A stretch of DNA of 64,000 nucleotides from contig NZ_VFNV01000001.1 of the NCBI RefSeq assembly GCF_006715765.1, forward strand, positions 2,294,001-2,358,000, in the 5' to 3' direction. The notes beneath the pieces were generated by a model, which worked only from the letters and a program-made list of their open reading frames with translations, was not told where the DNA came from and searched no databases. The first letter of the stretch is position 1; each line of letters begins with the position of its first letter. Position numbers and translations under genes: made by a program. This document shows, piece by piece, positions 32,609 through 42,800 of the stretch. This DNA comes from Rarobacter incanus (lineage in GTDB: Bacteria > Actinomycetota > Actinomycetes > Actinomycetales > Cellulomonadaceae).

Positions 32609-34207
32609 ATGAAGTTCCAGGTCTACGACACGACCCTGCGCGATGGAGCGCAACAAGAGGGCATGAACGTCTCGGTCAACGATAAGCTCGCGATCGCGCA
32701 GCTACTCGATGATCTGGGTGTCGGGTTCATAGAGGGCGGATGGCCCGGGGCCATCCCGAAGGACACGGACTTCTTTTCCCGGGCGCGCAAGGAGCTGAAC
32801 CTCAAGAATGCCCAACTCGCGGCGTTCGGCGCCACCAGGAAGGCGGGCATCGGTGCGGGGACGGATCCGCAGGTGCTGGCGCTGGTGAACTCGCAGGCAC
32901 CGGTGGTCACCCTGGTAGCCAAGTCGGATATCCGCCACGTCGAACGCGCGCTGAAAACCACGCCGGAGGAAAACCTGGCGATGATCCGCGACACCGTCGA
33001 GTTTCTGCGCGCCGAGGGCAGGCGGGTCATGGTCGATGCCGAACACTTCTTCGACGGGTATCGGTTCGATTCCGACTATTCGACCGCGGCCGTCATGGCG
33101 GCGTTCGAGGCGGGCGCGGAAAGCGTGATCCTCTGCGACACGAACGGGGGCATGCTCCCGGAATGGGTGGCGCACATCGTCACCGAACTGCGCGAGGCAA
33201 CCGGCACCGGAACCGACGCCGCGATCTTGGGCATGCACGCTCACAACGACACCGGGTGCGCGGTCGCGAATTCGCTTGCCGCGGTCAGCGCCGGGGTGCG
33301 GCACGTGCAGGGCACGGTCAACGGATACGGGGAGCGGACGGGCAACGCCGACCTCATCACCGTCCTGGCGAACCTCGAGCTCAAATACAAGATGCCCACG
33401 CTCGCAGGCGGGGGACTGGCCGACGCGACCCGCATTGCCCACCAGATTTCGGAAGTAACGAACATCACCGCCTACGGGCGCCAGCCCTACGTCGGGGCCA
33501 GCGCGTTCGCGCACAAGGCGGGCCTGCACGCCTCCGCAATCAAAGTGGACCCGGACCTGTACCAGCACACCGACCCGACCCTGGTCGGCAACGACATGCG
33601 GATGCTGGTTTCCGAGATGGCCGGGCGCGCCTCGATCGAACTCAAGGGCCGGGAACTGGGATTCGACCTGACCGGGCGCGGCGACGTGCTGACCGCGGTG
33701 ACGAACCGCGTCAAGCAGGCCGAGGCCAATGGCTACACCTACGACGCCGCGGACGCGTCCTTCGAGTTGCTGTTGGTCGAGGAGTTGGAGGGCACTCGTC
33801 CCAAGTATTTTGCGGTCGAATCGTGGCGGGCAATCGTTGAACGGGTGGGGCCGCGCGGCACGCAGGCGAATGCGGAGGCGACGGTCAAGTTGGTGGCCGG
33901 TGGGGAACGCTTGGTCAGCGTCGGCGAGGGCAACGGGCCGGTCAACGCCTTGGACCACGCGCTGCGCAGCGCGTTGCAGCAGGTCTACCCCGAAATCAAC
34001 ACCTTCGAACTGATCGACTTCAAGGTTCGCATCCTGGATGAAACTCACGGCACCGACGCGATAACCCGGGTGCTGATCCAGACCACGGACGGGGTCAACC
34101 GGTGGTCGACGGTGGGCGTCGGGCCGAACCTGCTCGAGGCGTCGTGGGAGGCGCTCACGGATTCGGCGATATACGGGCTGCGGCAGGCGGGCATCACTCC
34201 GCGCTGA
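32609..34207 (+). CDS. cimA: (R)-citramalate synthase
   Basis: 532 residues of the HMG-CoA-lyase-like/IPMS family. It condenses pyruvate and acetyl-CoA to citramalate, the threonine-independent entry to isoleucine. The barrel opens with YDTTLRDGAQQEGMNVSVND near residue 6; AHNDTGCAVANSLAAVSAG near 211 carries metal His; GYGERTGNADLITVLANLEL near 237 is a family block; HKAGLHASAIKVDP near 303 matches CimA better than LeuA. The last 120 residues form the regulatory domain expected to bind isoleucine. AGGAAAGGG precedes the ATG. An Ile attenuator upstream supports the assignment. Confidence 0.93.
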   Translation: MKFQVYDTTLRDGAQQEGMNVSVNDKLAIAQLLDDLGVGFIEGGWPGAIPKDTDFFSRARKELNLKNAQLAAFGATRKAGIGAGTDPQVLALVNSQAPVVTLVAKSDIRHVERALKTTPEENLAMIRDTVEFLRAEGRRVMVDAEHFFDGYRFDSDYSTAAVMAAFEAGAESVILCDTNGGMLPEWVAHIVTELREATGTGTDAAILGMHAHNDTGCAVANSLAAVSAGVRHVQGTVNGYGERTGNADLITVLANLELKYKMPTLAGGGLADATRIAHQISEVTNITAYGRQPYVGASAFAHKAGLHASAIKVDPDLYQHTDPTLVGNDMRMLVSEMAGRASIELKGRELGFDLTGRGDVLTAVTNRVKQAEANGYTYDAADASFELLLVEELEGTRPKYFAVESWRAIVERVGPRGTQANAEATVKLVAGGERLVSVGEGNGPVNALDHALRSALQQVYPEINTFELIDFKVRILDETHGTDAITRVLIQTTDGVNRWSTVGVGPNLLEASWEALTDSAIYGLRQAGITPR

Positions 34208-34266
34208 TCATGGTATAGGGACGAGGCCCGACCTCCTTGCCAACGGTCCGCGGGGAACCGGCGGGA

Positions 34267-34959
34267 TTAGCCGCGGGTCACCGCGAAGTCCACTTTCGTG
34301 TTGGCGAGCGCCGCATGCAGCGACGCTTCGCGCTTCGCGGACTTGGGTCCCGAACGGGTGACGTCGGGCACCTCGATCACCAGCGTGAATCGGTGCGCGC
34401 CGGCGGCTTGTGCGGGGACCAGTGCCAGGGATTCCGGGTGGGTGAGCGCCGCGAGCCCCTTGTCGAAGGCCGCCTTGAGGAGCCGGGCGTTGCGGGCGTC
34501 GATGGTTGTCGCGGGCAACGCGATCGTCGTGGCAAGGGCCGCGTCGGCCTGATTCCATACGACCTGCGGTTGGGGAACGTGCGGGTCTTGATCGGGGTCA
34601 TCGGATTCCTCGTCGCGCAGGCCGCCGGGGGCCGCTTCAATCGGGATGGAACTGCCCAACGACTCCTGCATTATTTCGATCGTCTGGGTTTCGAGCTCTG
34701 CGAGATCGCGATGCGTCGGATGGACCCGAATGGCGACGGTCGCCTGGTCAACGCCTGGAGGGATGGAATCGCCGACCTGATTGGTCTGGATGGCCTCGAT
34801 CGCTTGCAGCAGCCCGGCGGAAAGCAGGTCGGCGGTTTCCGAGTTCGCGGGCTGCGATGTGTCCAATGGCACCGCGATGACGATTCGCGAATTATCGGCA
34901 TCCCACGACTCGGACCAGCGTGGGGCGGACTGGCGCTTGCGCCCGAAGAATGAAGCCAT
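34267..34959 (-). CDS. Hypothetical protein, last gene of the glycosylase-helicase operon
   Basis: 230 residues from MASFFGRKRQSAPRW. No family is recognised. It alternates predicted strands and helices, with an acidic Asp-rich linker (LRDEESDDPDQDPHVPQPQ) near residue 112 dividing it into halves. Both halves contain a strand-rich opening (RIVIAVPLD and FTLVIEVPD), so an internal duplication is possible but weak. No signal peptide or membrane segment. It follows the PLP-homeostasis gene by 24 bases. Confidence 0.7.
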   Translation of the reverse strand: MASFFGRKRQSAPRWSESWDADNSRIVIAVPLDTSQPANSETADLLSAGLLQAIEAIQTNQVGDSIPPGVDQATVAIRVHPTHRDLAELETQTIEIMQESLGSSIPIEAAPGGLRDEESDDPDQDPHVPQPQVVWNQADAALATTIALPATTIDARNARLLKAAFDKGLAALTHPESLALVPAQAAGAHRFTLVIEVPDVTRSGPKSAKREASLHAALANTKVDFAVTRG

Positions 34960-34983
34960 GCCTACGACTTTCCCGCACTGGGC

Positions 34984-35703
34984 CTAAGCATGCAAATCCC
35001 GCGGCCCGAACGCGCCGATGCCCGGGCGCACGATCGTCGCCCCGCAGGCGATGGCGATGTCGAGATCCCGTGTCATGCCCATCGAAAGCTGCGTGCAGGT
35101 CGGGACCTGGGCCCGGACGCTGTCGCGCAGGTCACACAAGGAATCGAAGGCCCTGGCGGTGAGCGAAAGGTCGTCGCTGCGCGCACCGATCGTCATCAGG
35201 CCGCGCACCTCAACGCCGGGAACCTGCGCGATCTGGGCGACGGTCCGCTGGGCATCGTGCACCGCGATGCCGGACTTCGCCGCCTCCGCCGAGGTATTGA
35301 CCTGCACAAACACCGCCAGGTCCGTCTCCGATTGCCAGCGCTGCGCTAGCGCCTTGGCCTGGTCAACGCTGGCAACCGATTCGACGGTGGGGCCGCGCAA
35401 TTGCGCGAGGGCGCGCAGCGCCGCGTTGATCTTGTTGCTTTGCAGCGGGCCGATGAGGTGCGTTTCGACATCGAGCGCCGCGAACGTCGCGGTCTTGGCG
35501 ACCAATTCCTGGACGCGGTTTTCCCCGACAAGCACGTCGAGCCCGCCGGCGCGCGCCGCCGTGACGGCCGAATCGATGAGCGCTGGGGGCTGGGTCTTGG
35601 TGGCGAGCAGCACTCTGACGCTGCCGGGGGCGCGCCCGGCCCGCACGCAGGCCTCGGCGATGCGATCGGTGAGTGCGGCGACGCGATCATTGATGCTTTG
35701 CAC
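34984..35703 (-). CDS. PLP-binding homeostasis protein, YggS/PLPBP family
   Basis: 239 residues, single-domain alanine-racemase-like barrel. PLP Lys is in LLATKTQPP near residue 36; GENRVQELVAKTATF near 60, HLIGPLQSNKINAAL near 82 and SMGMTRDLDIAIACGATIVR near 205 are family hallmarks. Such proteins lack catalysis of their own and buffer pyridoxal phosphate. The start is GTG, three bases after the YbaK stop. In many Actinobacteria this gene sits next to sepF and ftsZ; here it is with RNA-related genes. Confidence 0.93.
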   Translation of the reverse strand: MQSINDRVAALTDRIAEACVRAGRAPGSVRVLLATKTQPPALIDSAVTAARAGGLDVLVGENRVQELVAKTATFAALDVETHLIGPLQSNKINAALRALAQLRGPTVESVASVDQAKALAQRWQSETDLAVFVQVNTSAEAAKSGIAVHDAQRTVAQIAQVPGVEVRGLMTIGARSDDLSLTARAFDSLCDLRDSVRAQVPTCTQLSMGMTRDLDIAIACGATIVRPGIGAFGPRDLHA

Positions 35704-35706
35704 CGG

Positions 35707-36207
35707 TCAGGCCCTCGCGATCGGGGCGACCACGGCCGCCGTGAGCTGCGCAAGATCCTGGGGTGCCAACTCGATGTCCAGACCGCGCCGCCCTCCCGAG
35801 ACCAGCACGGTGGCGTGCGTCAGCGCTGACGCATCGAGAACCGTTGCATGTCTTGTCTTCTGCCCCAGGGGCGAGATCCCCCCGACCACATAGCCCGTGG
35901 CCCGCTGCGCGAGAGCCTGGTCGGCCATGACGGCGCGCTTCGCACCGAGCGCTTGCGCCAACGCCTTGAGATCCAGGTGTCCCCCCACCGGCACGATTCC
36001 GACGCTAAGGGACGAATCGGCCATCACCATCAGGGTTTTGAAAACGGATGCCGGGTCGCGCCCCAGTGCGGTGGCGGCCTCCATGCCGAAGTTCAAGGTG
36101 GATCGGGGATCGTGGTCGTATTCGAGCACTTCGAACGGGATACCGGCCGCCTCAAGCGCGACTATTGCCGGGGTCGAACCCGCGGTCCTTGACTTCTTCT
36201 TAGCCAT
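35707..36207 (-). CDS. ybaK: Cys-tRNA(Pro)/tRNA deacylase, YbaK/EbsC family
   Basis: 166 residues from MAKKKSRTAG; the gene start overlaps the helicase stop by 8 bases. The YbaK fold is evident: TPAIVALEAAGIPFEVLEYD near residue 10, VFKTLMVMADSSLSVGIVPV near 52 (catalytic Lys in VFKTL), GGHLDLKALAQALGAKRA near 72, and GYVVGGISPLGQK near 101. The protein hydrolyses mischarged Cys-tRNA(Pro) or related aminoacyl-tRNAs in the cytosol. Confidence 0.92.
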   Translation of the reverse strand: MAKKKSRTAGSTPAIVALEAAGIPFEVLEYDHDPRSTLNFGMEAATALGRDPASVFKTLMVMADSSLSVGIVPVGGHLDLKALAQALGAKRAVMADQALAQRATGYVVGGISPLGQKTRHATVLDASALTHATVLVSGGRRGLDIELAPQDLAQLTAAVVAPIARA

Positions 36208-38842
36208 TGAAATCACCATCCGCTTCCCATGGGCCGACGGCAGTGACGTGAATGACGACCTGACCCGCCTCATCGCACTCATCCAGATCAACGGTCGCGC
36301 GGATCTCCCAATCCCCGGTGTGCTCGGGATCGTCTATGACCTGGCGAACGCGCCACACCCTGTCGCCGCCGCGGGGATCGGTGTCTATATGCAGAAGGGC
36401 CGCGGAACGGGCGGCGGCATCGAACCCGATCGCGTCGTCCCCGAACTCATCGAAAAGCGGATCGAGCGCGTCCGCCCACCGGTCGGCGTCCCAGCCGTTT
36501 GCGCCATCGAGCCCGGCAAGGGCGCGGTAGTCCTCGCGCGCGGCGAGCTCAACTCGGCGGAACATGGCTCCGGCCACCATGATTCTGAAGCTACGCAGGT
36601 TCGCGGTCATGGGGCGAACGGGCTCGGACTCGCCGACACCGCTGAGCGGAGAATCGCCCGGGAGCGTATCGGCGTCGTCGTCGACGGGGTTGGCGAGACG
36701 CTCCCACTCGTCCAGCAGCGATGAGTCGGTAGATCGGACGGTCTCGGACAGCCAGGTCACGACATCCTCGACCTCCTGCGTGCGGTGCTCGGCGACAACT
36801 GTCTTCGCCAAGGCCCGGTAGGCATCCGCGAGGTATCGCAACAAGACCCCCTCCGTGCGATCCAAACCAAACCGGCTCACGTACTCGCCGAACGTCGCAC
36901 CCGTCTCGACCATGTCCCGGACCACGGACTTACACGACAATTCGTAGTCAGCGACCCACGGGTTGGTCTTCCGGTACGTCGCGAAGGCGGGCTCCAGGAC
37001 CTCGTGCAGGGGTTTTGGCCACGTCACTTCCTCCAGTGCCGCCATGCGCTCGTCGTAGTCGTAGCCCTCGGCCTTCATCGCAGCGATCGCCTCGCCCTTG
37101 GCAGCGCGCTGTTGCGCATAAAGCACTTGGCGAGGATCATCCAGCGTTGCTTCGATCGTCGAAATGATGTCGAGGGTGTGCCCCGGATCCTCCGTATCGA
37201 AAAGGTCTTGCGCCGCCAATGCGAACGGTGAGAGCGGTTGGTTCATCGCGAACTGGTCAGGGATATCGCGAGTGAGGCGCACCCGCGCGCGGAGCCGGCC
37301 CCGGTCATCGCGGTACGAGGTGTGCTCCACGACGCCCGCCTGGCGCAGGGAGGTATATATCTGCAACGCCATGCGGGCGTGCCCGCGGCGAGCGGCTTCC
37401 GGTTCGTGGTTGTTTTCCAGCAGGTAGGACATGACTGCCAATGCGTCATAGTCCTTGTCGTCGCGGGAGCGGGCAAGGACGTTGAGAACCAACGCGTGGT
37501 TGACCGCGAAGTGGCTGGTTAGCGGTTCGGGCGCGGCCGCGCACAGTCGTTCAAAGGTCTTATCCGTCCAGTTGACGGATCCCTCAGGTGCCTTTTTGCG
37601 GACGATCTTCTTCAGCTTCTTGGGGTCGTCGCCTGCCTTTTCCAGGGCCCGGCGGTTCTCGATGACGTGGTCGGGTGCCATCACCAGGACATCACCGACG
37701 GTGTCATAGCCAGCTCGCCCCGCCCGCCCGGCGATCTGATGGAATTCGCGTGCGGAAAGGTGTCGCATGCGTTCTCCGTCGAATTTGACCAGCGACGTCA
37801 AGAGCACGGTTCTGATCGGGACGTTGATGCCCACCCCGAGTGTGTCGGTTCCGCACACGACGGCCAGCAGCCCGGCCTGGGTTAGCCTCTCCACGACCCG
37901 CCGGTACTTCGGCAGCATTCCGGCATGATGTATCCCGATCCCCGCTCGCAGGAGCCTTGAGAGCGTCTGCCCGAACCCGCGGCCGAACCTGAAATCACCC
38001 AGCTCGTGTGCGATCTTTTGCTTTGTCTCCTTGTCGATCAAGGTGGTGCTGAGCAGCGAGGTCGCGCGGTCGATGGCGTCCTTTTGCGCGAAGTGGACCA
38101 CGTAAACCGGGAATCGATGCGTGTGTACCAGTTCTTCGAGGACATCCTGAATAGGTTCGATGACATACGAGAAGTTGAGGGGCACGGGACGCTGCGTGCT
38201 CGTCACGCATGCGACCTCGCGGCCGGTGCGCCGCCGCAGGTCTTCCACGAAGAAATCCGTGTCACCGAGCGTCGCCGACAGCAGCACGAACTGCGTCTTG
38301 TGCAGCAGCAACAACGGAACCTGCCACGCCCACCCGCGTTGCGGATCGGCGTAGAAGTGAAATTCATCCATGACGACCTGCCCGATCGCGTCGGGTCCCG
38401 CCGCATCGCCACCGGCGCGTAGCGCCAGATTCGCCAGGATTTCTGCCGTGCAGCAGATGATGGGCGCACTCGCGTTGACCGCGCTGTCCCCGGTCATCAT
38501 GCCCACGTTGGCCGTGCCAAACAGCCGGACCAACTCGAAGAACTTCTCCGACACCAGCGCCTTGAGCGGTGCGGTGTAAAAGGTCCTGCCGCCGCCCGCC
38601 ATCCTCGCCATCTGGGCGAAGTGCGCGGCGGCGGCGATCATCGACTTGCCCGAACCCGTGGGTGTCGAGACGATGACGTGCGCGCCCGTGGCGACATCGA
38701 GCAGCGCCTCCTCTTGCGCGGGGTAGAGGGAAAACCCCTGCTCGCCGGCCCAGTCGGTGAACCCGTCGACGATGGCTTCTGCGCCGTCGTCGCCCGGAAG
38801 GTCGGGGACGTGGGCCAGCAGGGAGGGGTGCGAAGTCGGCAT
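36200..38842 (-). CDS. Ski2-like DEAD/DEAH-box helicase with DUF3516-type C-terminus
   Basis: 880 residues. RecA domain 1 has Walker A STPTGSGKSMIAAAAHF near residue 59, TAPLKALVSEKF near 90, DEFHFYADPQRGW near 159 and SATLGD near 190. RecA domain 2 has GIGIHHAGMLPKYRRVVERL near 303, GTDTLGVGINVPIRTVLLTS near 333 and QIAGRAGRAGYDTVGDV near 371. A long C-terminal region (about 440-880) is of the actinobacterial DUF3516 kind. Ski2-like enzymes unwind RNA or RNA-DNA hybrids; here it joins a tRNA deacylase gene in one operon. Confidence 0.93.
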   Translation of the reverse strand: MPTSHPSLLAHVPDLPGDDGAEAIVDGFTDWAGEQGFSLYPAQEEALLDVATGAHVIVSTPTGSGKSMIAAAAHFAQMARMAGGGRTFYTAPLKALVSEKFFELVRLFGTANVGMMTGDSAVNASAPIICCTAEILANLALRAGGDAAGPDAIGQVVMDEFHFYADPQRGWAWQVPLLLLHKTQFVLLSATLGDTDFFVEDLRRRTGREVACVTSTQRPVPLNFSYVIEPIQDVLEELVHTHRFPVYVVHFAQKDAIDRATSLLSTTLIDKETKQKIAHELGDFRFGRGFGQTLSRLLRAGIGIHHAGMLPKYRRVVERLTQAGLLAVVCGTDTLGVGINVPIRTVLLTSLVKFDGERMRHLSAREFHQIAGRAGRAGYDTVGDVLVMAPDHVIENRRALEKAGDDPKKLKKIVRKKAPEGSVNWTDKTFERLCAAAPEPLTSHFAVNHALVLNVLARSRDDKDYDALAVMSYLLENNHEPEAARRGHARMALQIYTSLRQAGVVEHTSYRDDRGRLRARVRLTRDIPDQFAMNQPLSPFALAAQDLFDTEDPGHTLDIISTIEATLDDPRQVLYAQQRAAKGEAIAAMKAEGYDYDERMAALEEVTWPKPLHEVLEPAFATYRKTNPWVADYELSCKSVVRDMVETGATFGEYVSRFGLDRTEGVLLRYLADAYRALAKTVVAEHRTQEVEDVVTWLSETVRSTDSSLLDEWERLANPVDDDADTLPGDSPLSGVGESEPVRPMTANLRSFRIMVAGAMFRRVELAAREDYRALAGLDGANGWDADRWADALDPLFDEFGDDAIGFDAAARSAALLHIDTDPRGGDRVWRVRQVIDDPEHTGDWEIRATVDLDECDEAGQVVIHVTAVGPWEADGDFNG

Positions 38843-38851
38843 GATCCCAGT

Positions 38852-39811
38852 CTAGTGAGAAGGTCTGACATCGGAATACGCTGGATCCGCGCCGACCAAA
38901 GCGGTTGTAACCTCGAGCAGCCGCGCGCGTAGAGCATCAGCGCGGGCGCGGAAGCCTCGTTGGCGAGAAATGTATTGCGCGCGGCCCTGCGCGGTTTCGA
39001 TCGCGACCACGCCATAACCCCTGCTCGTGACGTCGTAGGGCGAGGCCTCCATATCCAGAATGCGGATATCGCGGGCAAGCTCAAAACAATCGAGAACGAG
39101 GCCCCCCGGCACCGCCGGACCCAATTTCAGAGCGTGCCGCAGCAGGTCCATATTCGTGTGCAGGCACGCGGGTTGTTCCTGAAAGATGCGGCCCTGGGCG
39201 CTCGGCGCAAGAGTGTTGAGCGGAACCGCGGCCGGGGTGAAAAAGCGAAACGCGTCGAAGTGCGAGCAACGGATGGTGGAGTTGTCCACGACCTCGTCCG
39301 TGCGTTCCTGTCCCAGGCGCAACGGCAGCGCATGGCGGTGGTCCGCCTGCCGGTAGACCATGGCCCATTCGTGCAGCCCCAAGCAGCCGAAGAAGGGGGT
39401 GGCGCCCATCGTGTTGGTCAGCAGCGTGTGAATCCAGCGCACCGTGTCCGCGCGCTCGTCCATGAAGGCCGCGCCGTCAAACCAGACCAACGCCCTATCG
39501 TCGCGCGGTTCGCCGGCCTGCCGTCCGGACGCGCCCCGTTCCGGTCCCCGGGAGGCATACCAGCGCGTTCCCTTCCACGCCGCGATCTGGTCGGCGCTTC
39601 CAGCCAGCGTCACCCCGATCCCCGGTTGCCAACGCCGCAACAGGCCCGGGCGCACGGGGTAATAGGTGAAAAGAAAGTCCTCGACCTCGTCTTTGGCGCC
39701 CGTCGCCGTGCGCTGCTCGCGCGCCGCAAGCAAGCCATCAGCGCGGGCGCGATGGCGGATTGCCACGCTGTTCCATTCCTCATGGGGCAAAGGTACGCCG
39801 GACCGGATCAC
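38852..39811 (-). CDS. Actinobacterial putative 3-methyladenine DNA glycosylase
   Basis: 319 residues beginning with GTG. The N-terminal pattern HEEWNSVAIRHRARADGLLA, then VEDFLFTYYPVRPGLLRRWQ near residue 42, matches a family annotated as 3-methyladenine DNA glycosylase in Actinobacteria. Other features are GCLGLHEWAMVYR near 142, LPLRLGQERTDEVVDN near 161 and CSHFDAFRFFTP near 181. The functional name is inherited annotation, so the real reaction is less certain than the family. It is the first gene of a minus-strand operon with the helicase, 9 bases downstream. Confidence 0.72.
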   Translation of the reverse strand: MIRSGVPLPHEEWNSVAIRHRARADGLLAAREQRTATGAKDEVEDFLFTYYPVRPGLLRRWQPGIGVTLAGSADQIAAWKGTRWYASRGPERGASGRQAGEPRDDRALVWFDGAAFMDERADTVRWIHTLLTNTMGATPFFGCLGLHEWAMVYRQADHRHALPLRLGQERTDEVVDNSTIRCSHFDAFRFFTPAAVPLNTLAPSAQGRIFQEQPACLHTNMDLLRHALKLGPAVPGGLVLDCFELARDIRILDMEASPYDVTSRGYGVVAIETAQGRAQYISRQRGFRARADALRARLLEVTTALVGADPAYSDVRPSH

Positions 39812-39833
39812 GCCAAGATCTTACCCGCGAGGT

Positions 39834-39842
39834 TGTGGATAA
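39834..39842 (-). promoter_or_regulatory. DnaA-box 9-mer upstream of essC-like gene
   Basis: The minus strand reads TTATCCACA, the perfect DnaA box. It lies in the 69-bp gap between the divergent glycosylase and EssC-like genes, where it would overlap their promoters. Confidence 0.5.
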
Positions 39843-39880
39843 CTCATGCTGCGTGGCGCCCGCCAAGTAGCGTGCGGTTC

Positions 39881-42800
39881 ATGCGATGGGAACTGCGTGA
39901 TGCACAACGGTGGTTGGTCATTCTCGAATGCGACTCGAACGCGACCGTCGGCATGATCGCCCACACCATTGCCGGTGCGATTCGCGGGGTCATCGGTCCG
40001 GCTCTAGAACCCATGACGCTATGCATGAGCGACACGGGTGCGCCGCCATGGCGCCCGGTGGCGCCAGCAATGACGCTGGCCGCTGCTGGAATTCGCTCCG
40101 GTGCATCCATTCGTCTGCTCCCGGTATCCGCGGTGCGTGTGGCCGACATGTCCCCGGCGCCGTGGGCGATGATGCGGGTCCGAACATCCACCGGCGCAAC
40201 CGCGGCTGCCCCGCTGGTCACGGTTCCCGCCGAGATCGGTAGAGGGTGGCCGTGCGATCTGCGCGTGCTTGACGGCGCGGTGCCGCGCCGAGCGCTGGCG
40301 ATTGAACCGGCCGGAAGGCACCACCAGGGTCACCTGACACACTGCCAGGTGAGCGATCCCAGCGGCAGTTGGACGCGCATCGTCCCCGTCCCCGGGAGCT
40401 TTACCGCGCGGGGCCTGACCTGCGAGATCGCCTCCGCGCCCGGTGGTCGGGTGGCGACCGCGGGCGGCCCGTTCGCAGCAACCGGGTGTCGCAATGATCT
40501 GTTCGAGGCCATTTTGCCCGCCCCGGATGTGCATCCGCTCCCGCCGCCGCCGCGCGCGCATACACCAGCCGCTGAGCCTGCGCCGGCCTCGTCCTTCGCG
40601 ATGGGTTCACTCGCCGTGTCAGTCGGAATTCCGGCGTGCGCGGGCATCGTCCTGTGGGCGGCCACCGGGCAAACGGCGATGCTGTCCATGACCGCACTTT
40701 CGCTTGCTATCGGGCTCGGAACGATGGCCGAACAGTGGTGGCGAACTCGCCGCGAGCTGCGCCTGCACGACCGCGAACACGCCCGCGCGCTCGCGGCGGC
40801 CAAGCAGGATGCCGCCGCGGCGCATGCGACCTATGTAGCCGCGTTGGATGCGGCGGTCCCGGATGCCGCCGCTGCGGCAGCTGAAATAGCGGCGCGAGGG
40901 TCCCGGATCTGGTGCCGGCAGCCGGGCAACGCCAAATTCTTGACCTTGCGGCTCGGGTACGCCGCTGGCGGAGGCAGCGGTGAGGCCGCCGCGGAAGGCC
41001 GGGAGGCCGCGGAACGTCTGGCAGCCGCGGAAGGCCGGGCAGGCGTGGGGCCGTCGGACACCGCGGGGCCCACCGAATCGGCGTCCCTCACGGGCAGAGT
41101 GCTGCTGGTCAACCTCCGCGAAAAACCCGTCCTGGGCGTGTGCGGGGTTCGCGAGGACGCCTTAGCACTAGCGCGCGCGGCAATTGTCCAGCTCATCGCG
41201 TTCCACTCGCCCTCTCACGTGCGCGTGATGGCCTGCGTTCCCGGATCCCACGGCGCCGATTGGCGGTGGCTGGCGTGGCTCCCGCACGTGCGCCCGGGCG
41301 ACGGGCTCACCGATAGCGACGACGACGACGGCGTCGTGCGGATGCAGGACGCGGTTGAACGCGAAATCGCGAGCCGGCTCGCGGACCGGGGCAACCGCCC
41401 GGAGGCGGAGTCAACCTGGCCCGCGGTCGTCATCGCGCTCGCGTGGCCGAAGTCGTCGCATGTCGCCCGGTGGGCGCAGGTCGCCCGCACCGGCGGGAGC
41501 GTGGGAGTCCACGTCATTTGGGTGGCAGCGGCGGCGGATTCCCTGCCTCCGGCGACCAGTCAGTTCGTGGAAATGATCCCCGCTGCGCACTTTGTCGATG
41601 CTGAAACGGGCCTTCGATGTCCCCTGCGGGCCTGCGACTCCTTAGATGCGGTGGCCGCGGAGGCGGCAGCGCGGAGCCTCGCCCCTTGCCGTGACGGCTC
41701 GGGGCACGCCACCGCGACCGAGCTTGCGCACCGGGTGGGACTCGTCGCGGCACTGGGATCGTGGGCGACCGACCCCGCGGGGGTTGCCTCCCGATGGTCC
41801 GATCCGCCCGCGGGCCTCACCTGTCCGATCGGGCTCGCGCCCGCCGCTTCCGCCACGATCTCGCTGGTGCGCGACGGGCCGCACGCTCTTGTGGGCGGCA
41901 CGACGGGGTCCGGAAAATCCGAATTCTTGCAGGCGTGGGTGTTGGCTTTGGCAGCCAATTACAGTCCGCGCGACGTGACATTCCTGTTGATCGACTTCAA
42001 GGGCGGGGCCACATTCGCCCGGGCCGCGCAGTTGCCGCACGTGGTCGGGGTCGTCACGGATCTTTCGGACGCGCTGGTCATGCGCGTCTTGGTGTCGCTG
42101 CGCGCCGAGATACGCCATCGCGAGCAGGTGCTAGCGCACTGGGGCTGCGCCGATGTGGGGGCCTTGCGCGCGCTGCGGCCCGCGGTCGTGCTGCCGCCCC
42201 TGGTCATAGTGATCGACGAGTTCGCCGCCCTGGTTACGGAGGTCCCCGACTTCATCGAGGGCATAATCGATATAGCTCGCCGCGGCCGGTCGTTGGGGAT
42301 TCACCTCATCCTCGCGACGCAGCGTCCCGCGGGCGTTGTCAGCGACAACGTGCGGGCCAACACCTCGATCAAGGTGTGTCTTCGTGTTGCCTCGGCCGAA
42401 GACAGCATCGACGTCATCGGCGTCGACGCGGCCTACCGCCTTCCCAAGCAGTTTCCGGGTCGTGCCTTCCTGAAAATCGGGGCCGAACCTGCCTACATGT
42501 GCCAGTCCGCGTACGCGGGCGAACCCGCTTCATCTGAGGGGCCTCGTCCCATGCCAACGCTTTGCAACGCGCCCGGCTTTGCGCGCGCTCCGGACGATTT
42601 TGACGACCGCAACTGCGTGGATGCCCGCCGCCGCGATGCGGCCGGGGACGTCGCAGCGCGGCCCAGCAATCAGCTTGAACAGGTGACGGCGGCCATCGCG
42701 CAGGCGGCGCTCGCGGCCGGGGAAATGCCGCCGCGCAGGCCCTGGCTCGACCCGCTGCCCGCCGTCGTGCGGCTGGCGGAGATCGAGCATCTCTTGGAGC

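Noticed and set aside
38960-39880. In-frame upstream extension of the EssC-like gene
   Set aside because: Antisense to the putative glycosylase gene; family N-terminus starts at MRWELRD.
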